A stretch of 64,000 bases of DNA from Mucilaginibacter limnophilus (GCF_004005815.1 NZ_SACK01000002.1:124001-188000); one strand, 5' to 3'. Shown: positions 35,470 through 44,337, numbered from the stretch's first letter. Notes: generated from the letters alone by a model not told the origin. Numbers and translations: made by a program.

Positions 35470-36240
35470 TTACGCTCCTTTCTTAACGTTAAGACTTTGC
35501 ATTAATTGATCATATAGATCCGCCTCTTTGGTTTTATGCGGCTTCAGTTTTTTGATGGTTGGGCGCTTGCCTTTAGCCTTAGCCTCAATAATTTTAAGCA
35601 GTTCGTTATGGTACTCATCCTTAAACTTACTTACATCAAATTTTTCAGCATACTGGTTTATCAGCGCCAAGCCAACATCCAGCTCTTTTTTGCTTACTTT
35701 AACATCATCACCAATATTCAGGTCTTCGGTACCGCGTATCTGCTGACCAAACCGGATGCGCGTTACTACAAGCACATTTTTTACAGGGTGAACTATACAG
35801 AGGCTTTCAGTACTGCGCAGTACAAAGCGCGCTAAGCCTGCTTTTTTTGATTTGATAAGCGCCTGCATTAGTAATGCATAGGCCTTATTATTTTTAGTAT
35901 CGGGCTCGGTATAGTATGATGTTTCGTAGAACATCGGGTTTACTTCGTCAATATCAACAAAGCTTTCAATCTCTATCACCTTACTTTTTTCGGGAGCGGC
36001 ATCTTCAAAATCGCTGTCTTCCAGTATCACATAATCGTCGTTGATCTTATAACCTTTAACGATCTTATCATAAGGTACTTCCTTCTTGGTTTTTTCGTTT
36101 ACACGCTGATATTTTATACGTGAATGGTCGCGGCTGTCGAGCATATCCAGGTCGAGCCCGGTTGTTTGTACAGCCGAATACAGCTTAATGGGGATGCTTA
36201 CCAGCCCAAAACCTATTGACCCTTTCCAAATCGATCTCAT
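35470..36240 (-). CDS. ku: Ku protein (non-homologous end joining)
   Basis: DNA end-binding homodimer partner of LigD, 256 residues. MRSIWKGSIGFGLVSIPIKLY is the family's diagnostic start, followed by the bridge region KYQRVNEKTKKEVPYDKIVKGY and the central YALLMQALIKSKKAGLARFVL. The basic C-terminus (AKAKGKRPTIKKLKPHK) could interact with LigD or DNA. It is the first gene of the ku-ligD operon, with a three-base gap to ligD. The promoter region upstream is the 92 bases to rtcB. Confidence 0.97.
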   Translation of the reverse strand: MRSIWKGSIGFGLVSIPIKLYSAVQTTGLDLDMLDSRDHSRIKYQRVNEKTKKEVPYDKIVKGYKINDDYVILEDSDFEDAAPEKSKVIEIESFVDIDEVNPMFYETSYYTEPDTKNNKAYALLMQALIKSKKAGLARFVLRSTESLCIVHPVKNVLVVTRIRFGQQIRGTEDLNIGDDVKVSKKELDVGLALINQYAEKFDVSKFKDEYHNELLKIIEAKAKGKRPTIKKLKPHKTKEADLYDQLMQSLNVKKGA

Positions 36241-36332
36241 AGTAAATGCAATTGGTGCTTTACTATAACTGATGATAAAGCCAAAGGGTTTGCAATGGCG
36301 GCTAAATACAATTGATTTTTAACTGAATAGCG

Positions 36333-37787
36333 TTAATCTTCCGGTTTTTCTTTTGCGTCGGCCATGCGTACAATGCGGGGCGAAAACGTGGCTACCACAT
36401 CAACCAGGTCAGTTTGCGCAGCCATAACCGCATGAATATCCTTGTATACCATCGGCGCTTCGTCAATGTCTGAACCTACCAGCGTTATCTTCTTATCCTC
36501 CAGTTCGGCAACTATCATATCACGCTTAAGTGTTTTAAAAGCCGCACTGCGACTCATCAGCCTGCCTGCACCATGTGAGGCTGAATTGATTGACTCCGTG
36601 TTTCCTTTGCCGCGTACAACAAAACCCGGTGTGCTCATTGATCCGGGAATGATGCCCATAATGCCTTCGCCCGCCGGCGTCGCTCCTTTGCGGTGTACCA
36701 TTACTTCAGTGCCATCTGCCAGTTCTTCTTTCCAGGCAAAGTTGTGATGATTTTCTATGCGCAACAGCGGCTGCATATTTAAGGCATTAGCAATCTTATT
36801 ATGTATCTCATGATGGTTGGCCGATGCATATTCCCCGGCAAGGTTCATGGATAGCCAGTACTCCTGTCCTTCCTGTTTATCCAGATCGAGCCATGCCAGC
36901 CGCTTTGCTTCCTGCGGCAAAGTGGTTTTTTTCATGGCAATCTCTGAATAGTAGTTGGCTATGCCAGCGCCGAATCCCCTTGAACCAGAGTGCGACAGCA
37001 GCGCCAGATAATTACCGGCAGGAACCCCTTCAAGCATACCCTCAGCTACTTCCAGTTCACCCCACTCAACAAAGTGATTACCTGTTCCCGAGGTACCCAG
37101 TTGCCTGTAGGCCTTATCTTTAAGCGACCGTATCAGCGGTGTAGCTTTCCATTCCGGCTTGTCAAAAAGCGTAGTGTCATGATGTTTTTTCGCTTCGCTG
37201 CCCATACCAAAATGCGTATTTTTCAGCAACAGGCTTTTTAAATGCTCGGCTTGCGTGTCAACAGTTTCGGCAGGCATATCAAAAATGCTCAGGCACATAC
37301 GGCAGGCAATGTCAACCCCTACAGCAAAGGGAATAATAGTATTAATGTCAGTAGCCAGTACGCCACCTATCGGCAGTCCGTAACCTTGGTGTGCATCAGG
37401 CATGAGTGAGCCGGCTACTGATATAGGCAGCTGAATAGCCGTTTTCATTTGTGCCAGCGCGCCGGCCTCTATATGCTCAATGCCGTACACCGGAAAATTG
37501 GCTATTTCTTTTTTAAGCTGATGAATGGGGCGTAGCTGACTTTGCAATTTGCCTTCTTTTTGTAGGCTGATCACCTTATCGGCAATGTTTTTAAACTTGC
37601 CATTCTTTTTTAGCGAATAAGGTTCGGGGTTGGCAAGTAACGCTTCCAAATTGGCCAGTATCTGCGCTTTATCCATCACCTTGTGTTTAAGCAAACCGTT
37701 GGCTACCCTGCTGAACAATACCAGCAAATCAATATCGGTTATGCCTAAAGCACTTAGTTCACTGTTGCTTATCTTCTCTTTTTCCAT
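36333..37787 (-). CDS. rtcB: RNA ligase RtcB
   Basis: GTP-dependent RNA ligase joining 3'-phosphate (or 2',3'-cyclic phosphate) to 5'-OH ends. The family motifs are present: PFAVGVDIACRMCLS with Asp and Cys metal ligands, SGTGNHFVEWGE, HSGSRGFG and SASHGAGR, which holds the guanylated His. The ATG at 37787 gives 484 residues; the in-frame TTG at 37838 lies in the T-tail of an upstream terminator and is unlikely. No RtcA, archease or RtcR is next to it, so it is stand-alone here. Possible roles are tRNA repair and stress RNA healing. Confidence 0.92.
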   Translation of the reverse strand: MEKEKISNSELSALGITDIDLLVLFSRVANGLLKHKVMDKAQILANLEALLANPEPYSLKKNGKFKNIADKVISLQKEGKLQSQLRPIHQLKKEIANFPVYGIEHIEAGALAQMKTAIQLPISVAGSLMPDAHQGYGLPIGGVLATDINTIIPFAVGVDIACRMCLSIFDMPAETVDTQAEHLKSLLLKNTHFGMGSEAKKHHDTTLFDKPEWKATPLIRSLKDKAYRQLGTSGTGNHFVEWGELEVAEGMLEGVPAGNYLALLSHSGSRGFGAGIANYYSEIAMKKTTLPQEAKRLAWLDLDKQEGQEYWLSMNLAGEYASANHHEIHNKIANALNMQPLLRIENHHNFAWKEELADGTEVMVHRKGATPAGEGIMGIIPGSMSTPGFVVRGKGNTESINSASHGAGRLMSRSAAFKTLKRDMIVAELEDKKITLVGSDIDEAPMVYKDIHAVMAAQTDLVDVVATFSPRIVRMADAKEKPED

Positions 37788-37833
37788 ATGAAAGCCATTA
37801 TTATCTAACAACTGCTGTTGATTGTGGTTGTTT

Positions 37834-37861
37834 AACAAAAAAGGCGCAATTACTGCGCCTT
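37834..37861 (-). terminator. Terminator after the GH53 gene (minus strand)
   Basis: An 8-bp perfect stem (AAGGCGCA at 37841-37848 with TGCGCCTT at 37854-37861) has a five-base loop, and on the minus strand is followed by TTTTTTG. Confidence 0.8.
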
Positions 37862-37882
37862 AAATTATAAATCTTACTTGTT

Positions 37883-39268
37883 TTACTTAGTTAAATACTT
37901 TTTCGCAATCTCCGGGTATATATCCAGCAGTTCATTTGATTTACCACTCTTGTCAAAAACCATCTCCCAGGTATTCAATGGTTCCCAAATAAATGAGCCG
38001 ATACCCTTGCCTCCGGGTACGTTGAAGGCAATGTCGTTTACTTCCCGTTTCAGGAAGGTGTACTCAGCAACCATTATCTGACGGTTGTACTTTTTGGAAA
38101 GGTAGGCAATGTTGTCTGTCAGGTCAGTAAGGGTACCATGCCATTTGGGGTAGTATGATAAACCTATAATGTCATAAGGCACATTACGGTCGCGCATGGC
38201 ATCATAAAAAAACTCCGATTCCAGCTTTTGGCCGCCCAAAGCAACATGTAACATTACCAAAGTTTTAGGTTCAATCGCATGCACCCCTTTTACGCCTTCA
38301 TAAAGTAACGATGCCAGGCTGTCGAGGTTAGCTATCGAGCCTTCGGGCCATATTATACCATGGTTTATCTCGTTACCTACCTGCACTATATCAGGCATGG
38401 TGCCTTGTGCCTTTAGTTCCTGCAGAGCTTTAAGGGTAAAATGGTATACCGACTTTTTTAAAGATGGAAAATCTTCACCTTCCCAAGCCTTTGGTTTATA
38501 TTGCTGACCCGGGTCAGCCCAGTAATCGCTGTAATGAAAATCAAGTAATAGTTTCATTCCGGCTGCTTTTACCCGCTTTGCCATTTGCTTGGTGTGCTCT
38601 AAATCACAAAACCCTTTGTTTGGCGAATACCCTTTCGGCTGCGCCGGATCATTAAAGATGCGCAGGCGGACGTAGTTTAACCCATGTTCTTTTAATATCG
38701 CTATGGCATCTTTTTCAACGCCGTTATCGCTAAACTTTATGCCACGTGCTTCAAGTTCAGGCAAAAAAGAAATATCGGCACCTAAAATTTTATCGGTAGT
38801 TGTTTTAGGGGTATATTTGGCGGTAGTTACCTTATGCGGCTTGCCGGGCTGAACGGTATGTATCTCTGTGGAGCCCGGATAAATGCTATCAGCCCTTGCC
38901 TCAAATTTTATATGCTGCAGTTTATTCCCTGCGCGTAGTATTAGCCTTGCCGAACCTTGCAGCGATGCCTGCCATGTGGTGTCGCTTGTTTTAAGCGAAC
39001 TTATATCTGTTTTGCCATTTATGCTGACAATACTTGCATCGCCTACAACTTTGTAAGTTACCTGTTTAGTAATACCGGGTATCTCGTTGCCTTTTTTGTC
39101 GATGATCTTTACTACAATCAGTGCTTCGTCTTTCCCATTTGCAATGATGGTAGTTTTATAAGGAGTAACCTGTAATTCGACAGGTTTAGCAGTTTGTGCC
39201 GATGCCTGATTATGCTTAGCGCCAAGTATTACCAAAGCGGCTATGGCAGTTTTTTTAAGAAGGTTCAT
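37883..39268 (-). CDS. Arabinogalactan endo-beta-1,4-galactanase (GH53) with N-terminal Ig-like domain
   Basis: Secreted glycosidase cleaving beta-1,4-galactan side chains of pectin. The 461 residues include a signal peptide (AALVILGAKHNQASA then QT), an Ig-like domain (ELQVTPYKTTIIANGKDEAL to ~135), then the GH53 TIM barrel: LGADISFLPELEARG, LLLDFHYSDYWADPGQQ, IVQVGNEINHGIIWP with the acid/base Glu, and QIMVAEYTF with the nucleophile Glu. These motifs match the family closely. It ends at a terminator and starts 300+ bases from the secreted esterase on the other strand. Confidence 0.93.
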   Translation of the reverse strand: MNLLKKTAIAALVILGAKHNQASAQTAKPVELQVTPYKTTIIANGKDEALIVVKIIDKKGNEIPGITKQVTYKVVGDASIVSINGKTDISSLKTSDTTWQASLQGSARLILRAGNKLQHIKFEARADSIYPGSTEIHTVQPGKPHKVTTAKYTPKTTTDKILGADISFLPELEARGIKFSDNGVEKDAIAILKEHGLNYVRLRIFNDPAQPKGYSPNKGFCDLEHTKQMAKRVKAAGMKLLLDFHYSDYWADPGQQYKPKAWEGEDFPSLKKSVYHFTLKALQELKAQGTMPDIVQVGNEINHGIIWPEGSIANLDSLASLLYEGVKGVHAIEPKTLVMLHVALGGQKLESEFFYDAMRDRNVPYDIIGLSYYPKWHGTLTDLTDNIAYLSKKYNRQIMVAEYTFLKREVNDIAFNVPGGKGIGSFIWEPLNTWEMVFDKSGKSNELLDIYPEIAKKYLTK

Positions 39269-39347
39269 TAAGTAAGGGTTTATAATAATTGTAAATATGA
39301 CAACTATATTTCTTAAAACATAATGGAGTTTTAACTAAAAAAGGTAC

Positions 39348-39376
39348 TTGCGGGAGTTGATTTTAATTTAACTTTG
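39348..39376 (+). promoter_or_regulatory. Candidate promoter (TTG - 18 bases - TAACTTTG)
   Basis: TTG at 39348-39350 and TAACTTTG at 39369-39376 are 18 bases apart, close to the Bacteroidota -33/-7 spacing. The predicted start is near 39382-39385, well before any coding sequence and leading into the candidate small RNA. Confidence 0.5.
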
Positions 39377-39384
39377 AAAGTTCG

Positions 39385-39515
39385 TATTAGACTGTAAGTC
39401 TGAGAAAAAACTATGGATTAGGGCTTAAACTTTTTTAGAGTTTCCATACCACCGGAATATTACTACCAACATAAACCAAAAGCAAAACAGGTTTCGGAAA
39501 CGAAGCCTGTTTTTG
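39385..39515 (+). ncRNA. Candidate structured small RNA
   Basis: The region between two divergent glycan genes has a candidate promoter at its left and a strong plus-strand terminator at its right, but no coding sequence. Inside are a 7-bp hairpin (TTAGACT-GTA-AGTCTGA, one G-U pair) and a second bulged hairpin in which TATGG and AAACT pair with the contiguous AGTTTCCATA. Together with the terminator stem this gives three helices in ~130 nt. I cannot name a family. A 6S-Flavo-like RNA is one possibility to test; the region could also be a long leader for the esterase with attenuation. Confidence 0.4.
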
Positions 39516-39516
39516 T
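39486..39516 (+). terminator. Strong plus-strand terminator with GAAA loop
   Basis: An 11-bp stem (AACAGGTTTCG with CGAAGCCTGTT, one G-U pair) is closed by GAAA (39497-39500) and followed by TTTT. It precedes rather than follows the nearest plus-strand gene, so it must end some upstream transcript. Confidence 0.85.
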
Positions 39517-39646
39517 TTATAACAAACTAAATTAGATATTGTAAGTTTATAAATCAGTAGCTTACTTATGTAGGCAAATTCAAAATATTATATACTACAT
39601 TTACGTTTACACAGCACAAACCATTTCAATCAATTCCTTTTCAAAA

Positions 39647-40435
39647 ATGAAAAAAATACTTTTGGCTTTAATGTTTATTGCCGGCGGCATGCAGTTATCT
39701 AAGGCGCAAGACCGCTCAGCTTATGATAAAGGTATGTATGCCGCTAAGGGCGATACGCTACCATACCGAATACTGTTTCCGCTTAATTTTAATCCTGCAC
39801 AAAAATATCCGCTGGTAATATTCCTGCATGGGGCAGGAGAACGTGGTAACGATAACGAGGTGCAGCTGGCCAACGGCGGCGACCTGTTTCTAAAACCCAA
39901 TCTTCGTGAGCAGTTCCCGGCAATTGTGGTTTTCCCGCAATGCCCTAAAGATTCCTTTTGGAGCAATGTTAAGTTCGGGCAGGATTCGGTAACAAAAGCG
40001 AATAAATTCTACTTTCAAACCGATGCCGAGCCTACCAAAGCTATGCGTGCCTTGCTTGGATTTGTCGACCAGATGTTGAAAAAGCCGTACATTAAAAAAG
40101 ATCAGGTTTATGTAGGGGGCCTTTCAATGGGCGGTATGGGTACGTTTGAGATACTTGGCCGTAAACCCAAGCTGTTCGCCGCGGCATTTGCCATTTGTGG
40201 TGGAGATAATACATTAAACGCAAAAAAATATGCGAAGAAAGTGCCTTTGTGGATATTCCACGGCGCTAAGGATAACGTGGTTCCGGCCGATCATTCGGAA
40301 GTTATGGTGGCAGCTATCCGCGAGGCAGGCGGAGATCCGCGCTACACCCTGTATCCCGATGCCATGCACGACAGCTGGGTTAACGCTTTTGCCGAACCCG
40401 ACTTTTTACCATGGCTGTTCTCACACACCAAATAA
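39647..40435 (+). CDS. Secreted alpha/beta-hydrolase esterase (feruloyl esterase / dienelactone hydrolase-like)
   Basis: Predicted periplasmic serine hydrolase of 262 residues. The signal peptide (MKKILLALMFIAGGMQLSKA) precedes YPLVIFLHGAGERG, which supplies the oxyanion region, then YVGGLSMGGMGTFEI with the nucleophile Ser, and LWIFHGAKDNVVPADHS and DAMHDSW with Asp and His. Members with this layout include bacterial feruloyl and acetyl esterases acting on plant polysaccharides. Its location opposite the GH53 galactanase supports a glycan role, but the substrate is unproved. It ends at a bidirectional terminator. Confidence 0.82.
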   Translation: MKKILLALMFIAGGMQLSKAQDRSAYDKGMYAAKGDTLPYRILFPLNFNPAQKYPLVIFLHGAGERGNDNEVQLANGGDLFLKPNLREQFPAIVVFPQCPKDSFWSNVKFGQDSVTKANKFYFQTDAEPTKAMRALLGFVDQMLKKPYIKKDQVYVGGLSMGGMGTFEILGRKPKLFAAAFAICGGDNTLNAKKYAKKVPLWIFHGAKDNVVPADHSEVMVAAIREAGGDPRYTLYPDAMHDSWVNAFAEPDFLPWLFSHTK

Positions 40436-40447
40436 AGCTATCATAAC

Positions 40448-40476
40448 AAAACAGGCACCCTCAAGGTGCCTGTTTT
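40448..40476. terminator. Bidirectional terminator between two hydrolase genes
   Basis: A 12-bp perfect stem (AAAACAGGCACC at 40448-40459 with GGTGCCTGTTTT at 40465-40476) with a five-base loop has a T-tract on each strand and lies between the convergent esterase and hydrolase genes. Confidence 0.9.
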
Positions 40477-40481
40477 GCTTG

Positions 40482-41462
40482 TTACATGTTTTCGAGCAAA
40501 GCCTTTAAAAATTTATCCGGCGCTTCAATGTGTGGAATGTGCTTTACACCTTCAAAAGGAATAAGCTTCCCGTTTGGGATCTTCTTTGCCGCGGCAGGCG
40601 CTAATAGTTTGTACTGGCCATGTTTGGCCTGTTCCTGGGGTGATAGCAAAGCTTTACCAACAATGGTGTTATCATCCATGCCAATGAAAAGCACTGCTGG
40701 TACTTTCAGTAAACCAAACTCATAACATACAGGCTGCTCATATATCATCTCATAAGTTAGTGCAGCCACTTTTGCATATCTTGGAAAATCGGCGCTGCGG
40801 CTAACATTACCACCAATTTTTACCAGATAATCATACTCAGGTCTCCATTGGGGGAAATATGATGATTGATAGTATTTCTTCACACTTTCCGGTGTGCTTT
40901 TAAGTTCGGTTTTGTATTGTTCTTCGGCGCCTGTGTAAGGCACAAAAGTGTGATAATCTTCCAGACCAATCGGGTTCTCCAGTAATAGCTTTTCAACTTT
41001 TTCAGGATACATTAAAGCAAAGCGTGTGGCCAGCATACCACCCATCGAGTGGCCAAGCACATAGGTTTTGCTGATGCCCAGCGTATCAAGGAGTTGTTTG
41101 TTCAACCGTGCCAGCTTATGGAAGCTATAGTGAATAAAAGCTTTTGATGATTTTCCGAATCCGAGTTGATCAGGCACTATAACCCGGTAGCCTTTATTGG
41201 TAAGCGCATTAATCACATTACCCCAATAGTAGCCGCCGAAGTTCTTTCCATGAAACAGCATCACCGTTTTGCCGTTTGCGTTAGCCGGTTTTACATCCAT
41301 GTAAGCCATACGCAGGTCTTGCCCGTCGGAAGTTACCGGCATAAACTTAACCGGGTATGGATAACTGACATTATCCAGCGTAATAGAAATGGTATCAGGT
41401 TGTGAAAAAGCGCTAAGGCTGATGATTAAGGTAAAAAATGTGATGGAAACTAACTTATTCAT
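40482..41462 (-). CDS. Secreted alpha/beta hydrolase
   Basis: A 326-residue hydrolase with an N-terminal signal peptide (MNKLVSITFFTLIISLSAFS then QP). The ATG at 41462 is favoured over an upstream in-frame TTG. TVMLFHGKNFGGYYWGN provides the oxyanion HG, VLGHSMGGMLATRFAL the nucleophile Ser, FIGMDDNTIVG the Asp and GVKHIPHIEAPDKF the His. Substrate unknown; similar proteins are annotated as lipases or epoxide hydrolase-like. It converges with the esterase gene but is on its own transcript. Confidence 0.85.
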   Translation of the reverse strand: MNKLVSITFFTLIISLSAFSQPDTISITLDNVSYPYPVKFMPVTSDGQDLRMAYMDVKPANANGKTVMLFHGKNFGGYYWGNVINALTNKGYRVIVPDQLGFGKSSKAFIHYSFHKLARLNKQLLDTLGISKTYVLGHSMGGMLATRFALMYPEKVEKLLLENPIGLEDYHTFVPYTGAEEQYKTELKSTPESVKKYYQSSYFPQWRPEYDYLVKIGGNVSRSADFPRYAKVAALTYEMIYEQPVCYEFGLLKVPAVLFIGMDDNTIVGKALLSPQEQAKHGQYKLLAPAAAKKIPNGKLIPFEGVKHIPHIEAPDKFLKALLENM

Positions 41463-41523
41463 AATTAACAAACAGTGTAAATAACCAATGGTTTACGCCG
41501 TTTCACTAAGCGGTAATATTAAA

Positions 41524-41607
41524 GCGTCATTGCGAGGAACGAGCAATCTGTGAACTTTAATGCAAGACATGCATATCTAGAGATTGCTTCGTTCCTCACG
41601 ATGACGC
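41524..41607. repeat. Palindromic intergenic repeat element
   Basis: The left arm at 41524-41549 (beginning GCGTCATTGCGAGGAACGA) and the right arm at 41581-41607 (ending TTCCTCACGATGACGC) are near-perfect inverted copies around a ~30-base centre. The element can form a long hairpin when transcribed. The GTCATTGCGAGGAACG core is familiar from dispersed repeats in several bacterial groups, so this is probably a copy of a mobile miniature element (inference). It lies between the hydrolase and TonB receptor genes. Confidence 0.85.
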
Positions 41608-41627
41608 GTGGTGGAAAATTTTCGATT

Positions 41628-43952
41628 TTATTTTATTGCCAACGGCAAATAAACACCGAACGTGATATTTCTGCCGGGGTTATAAATACCGAAATTTGGA
41701 TCAGATGTGCTTATACGGCCGGGCTTATAGCGGCTAAGCGCGTCATAATATTTTTTATCAAGCAGGTTGTTTCCGGCTACATACAGCTTAACTGGCTGCT
41801 TACCAAATCTTACTGTAGTGCCCAGACCGGCATTCAGCAAGGTATAGCCATCGGTACCGGTTTCAAAGGTATTATCAAACCTCGACTGTTTAAAGAAGTT
41901 ATCAATACCCACATAGATGTACGATTGCTTCAGGCCCTTAATGTTGGGCTCGAAACGCAGTGTATTTTTTAAAGTTCCTGCCGGAATAAAAGCAAGCGGC
42001 CTGTCGAGCGTGTTGTTTTGCGCGTGTGTGTATCCAAACGTGTTTTCAAAGTGTATAAAGCTAACCGGGTGCAGGGTAAGATTGCCTTCGAAACCGTACA
42101 GATTAGCGTTAACCTGACCATAACGGTAAACGTCGAACACGCCGGTGCTGCCATCTTCTTCTTCAACTTCTCTTACATCGCCAGGGGTGTTGGCGGCATA
42201 AATAAAGTTATGGATATAATTTTCATAAATGCCGATGCTGGCGCTTACCATGCGAGTGTCAAGTTCAAGGGTTGCGTCAGCTTGGTAGCTGCGTTCGGGC
42301 GCAAGGTTGCTGCGACCAATCTCATACCTGAAACTGCCCTCGTGTACGCCATTCGATGCCAATTCGGCCGGATTTGGTGCACGGAAAGCTGAACCCGCGT
42401 TTGCCTTGAAATTTAAATGCTCGTTAAATTGGTGTGTAAAACCCAGCGCACCGCTGATATTCGAAAAATCATTAGTAAATGCTGCAAACCTTTCCTCGCC
42501 CTCTTCTATCAACTCTTTGCCTTTGTTGTTCTTATAATCGTACCTTATACCGGCGTTAAAGGTGTTGTTATCCCAGGTTTTTTTGATGTACACAAAAGCG
42601 CCGATGCCATAAGTGTCATAATCGGGCACCACATATTCTTCACCTTTGTTAGCGCTATGGCCAATCTCAGTGCTTATACCAAATACCGGCTGCCAGCCAT
42701 TGCGCTCATTAAGGTAATATTTGGCATCGGCAGTATAAGTGTTCAAGTCGAAGAACAAGGACGGGTCAAGACTTTCTTCCAGCTCCCTGCGCTGATTTTT
42801 CTGATAACCCAAATTCAGTTTCAAAAATCCGCTATGGAAAATGAAATTATTGTCGAGGTTAATCTTGTAATGCCTAATATCTTGCCTTGGAAACATCAGC
42901 GAGCGGCTTTTGTAATCGTCATCAGTAAACGGCTCGCCATCTTCATTTACAAAGTTCAACCCGTTTTCAGGCTCGGCTTCGTATAGTCCCACGTTGTTGC
43001 GAAAGTACGAGAAGTTAAGATGCGAATAACCCCACTGCTTGTTCAGTCCAAGCATGCCGCTGATATTGGTTTCGTTAAAGCCTGAGTTCGGAAAATAATA
43101 ATCAGGAGTTTTAAACGAGTGCGCGTTCTTATACGAACCACGCGCGCGCCATACAAAACCATCCTCATTACCTGTCAGCATAAGTGATGATCCGGTAAGC
43201 CCATTGTTGGTAGCATAGTTGGTTAAAAACTCGCCTTTTATTTGACCGGATGGCGGGGTAAGCGGTTCAAGCATATTGATCACGCCACCTAAAGCGTCGC
43301 TGCCATAAAGTAGTGACGCCGCTCCGCGAAGCACTTCTATCCTGTCGGCGCCGTACTGGTCTATCTCGATACCATGCTCGTCGCCCCATTGCTGGCCCTG
43401 TTGTTTAATACCGTTGCTCAAAGTAACCACGCGGTTGTACCCTAATCCGCGGATAACAGGTTTTGAAATACTTGGTCCGGTAGTGATTTGCGATACACCA
43501 GGCACTTGCTGTGCAAGCGCGTCAATAATATTGGTTGACGGGCGCAGCAGCTCATCACGTGTTATGGTAGTAGCTGATGTACTGTTTTGTTTACTGTTAC
43601 CGCTTACAGGTGTTCCGGTTATAACTACTTCGCGTGTTTCAATAACGCTTGGTTGTAAGGTAAACACAAGATTTGCTGCTGATGAAAGATCGGTCCATTG
43701 GGTTAAAGTACGGTAACCAACATACTGTACCTGTACAATAAACCGTCCTCTCGAAGGTAGTCCGTCAAGCGAAAACTCTCCGTCTAAATTGGTTTGGGTA
43801 GATATTTTAAGATCAGGAATAGTAATGGTTGCACCGGGAAGCGGCTGATTGGTATTATCAACAACTTTACCTTTTAATGTAATTAAATTGGCGAAGGCGC
43901 TTGCTTGTATGCATAACAACAGCAAGGCCATGAAATATAGCTTGAGTTTCAT
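41628..43952 (-). CDS. TonB-dependent receptor, probable metal (zinc/copper-type) uptake
   Basis: Outer-membrane receptor, 774 residues: signal peptide (MKLKLYFMALLLLCIQASAFA), CarboxypepD_reg domain (LKGKVVDNTNQPLPGATITI), plug domain (SKPVIRGLGYNRVVTLSNGI; GADRIEVLRGAASLLYGSDA) and barrel. The sequence QQWGDEHGIEID in the plug resembles ZnuD-type metal receptors. Acidic loops (ENGLNFVNEDGEPFTDDD; VEEEDGSTGVFD) could also help bind cations. The upstream gene encodes a His/Cys-rich exported peptide. Metal identity is not determined by the sequence. Confidence 0.85.
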   Translation of the reverse strand: MKLKLYFMALLLLCIQASAFANLITLKGKVVDNTNQPLPGATITIPDLKISTQTNLDGEFSLDGLPSRGRFIVQVQYVGYRTLTQWTDLSSAANLVFTLQPSVIETREVVITGTPVSGNSKQNSTSATTITRDELLRPSTNIIDALAQQVPGVSQITTGPSISKPVIRGLGYNRVVTLSNGIKQQGQQWGDEHGIEIDQYGADRIEVLRGAASLLYGSDALGGVINMLEPLTPPSGQIKGEFLTNYATNNGLTGSSLMLTGNEDGFVWRARGSYKNAHSFKTPDYYFPNSGFNETNISGMLGLNKQWGYSHLNFSYFRNNVGLYEAEPENGLNFVNEDGEPFTDDDYKSRSLMFPRQDIRHYKINLDNNFIFHSGFLKLNLGYQKNQRRELEESLDPSLFFDLNTYTADAKYYLNERNGWQPVFGISTEIGHSANKGEEYVVPDYDTYGIGAFVYIKKTWDNNTFNAGIRYDYKNNKGKELIEEGEERFAAFTNDFSNISGALGFTHQFNEHLNFKANAGSAFRAPNPAELASNGVHEGSFRYEIGRSNLAPERSYQADATLELDTRMVSASIGIYENYIHNFIYAANTPGDVREVEEEDGSTGVFDVYRYGQVNANLYGFEGNLTLHPVSFIHFENTFGYTHAQNNTLDRPLAFIPAGTLKNTLRFEPNIKGLKQSYIYVGIDNFFKQSRFDNTFETGTDGYTLLNAGLGTTVRFGKQPVKLYVAGNNLLDKKYYDALSRYKPGRISTSDPNFGIYNPGRNITFGVYLPLAIK

Positions 43953-44013
43953 AATAATCTTTAAAAAATGAATAAATACTGCTTGGGTGCAGGTTCAGGT
44001 TTTTGACGGATTA

Positions 44014-44331
44014 TTATGCAAGCGGAGGAGAAAGCCCTTCGGCCAGTATAAGGCCAAACGACTCGAAATTATATATGAAAACAGGATGTTTGAAGCTTAC
44101 CGGCTGTAAATGGCAAATGTATTGATCGTGCTGCTGCAGCATATCAGTATGGTGCATGGCATCGCACAGTAAACATTTTTCGGCAACAGTTTGCTGCGGA
44201 AATGTACCTTCCTTTTGAGTGATGGAATGTTTAAGCGCGTGGTGCTGGTGCGAATACACTATTACCTGCCCTGCAATAAAGCAGAACAGCATTAGCCAGG
44301 CGGCCATTAGCAGGTAACGCGACTTTTTCAC
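44014..44331 (-). CDS. Small secreted/membrane-anchored His/Cys-rich protein
   Basis: About 105 residues. A GTG start at 44331 gives a neat signal segment (VKKSRYLLMAAWLMLFCFIAG); an in-frame TTG three codons upstream is less likely since it overlaps the promoter-like element. The mature part has SHQHHALKH, CLLCDAMHHTDML and QQHDQYICH, with His and Cys residues spaced as in metal-binding proteins. It resembles DUF2946-like small proteins beside metal TonB receptors and lies 60 bases ahead of the receptor gene. No exact function can be given. Confidence 0.65.
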   Translation of the reverse strand: MKKSRYLLMAAWLMLFCFIAGQVIVYSHQHHALKHSITQKEGTFPQQTVAEKCLLCDAMHHTDMLQQHDQYICHLQPVSFKHPVFIYNFESFGLILAEGLSPPLA

Positions 44332-44337
44332 CGTGGG

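Noticed and set aside
37788..37838. Upstream TTG start for rtcB
   Set aside because: The added codons would begin in the T-tract of the upstream terminator.
39486..39516. SRP RNA (GGAA tetraloop-like hairpin)
   Set aside because: The stem is a continuous terminator-type helix with a T tail and lacks the asymmetric internal loops and motif of SRP domain IV.
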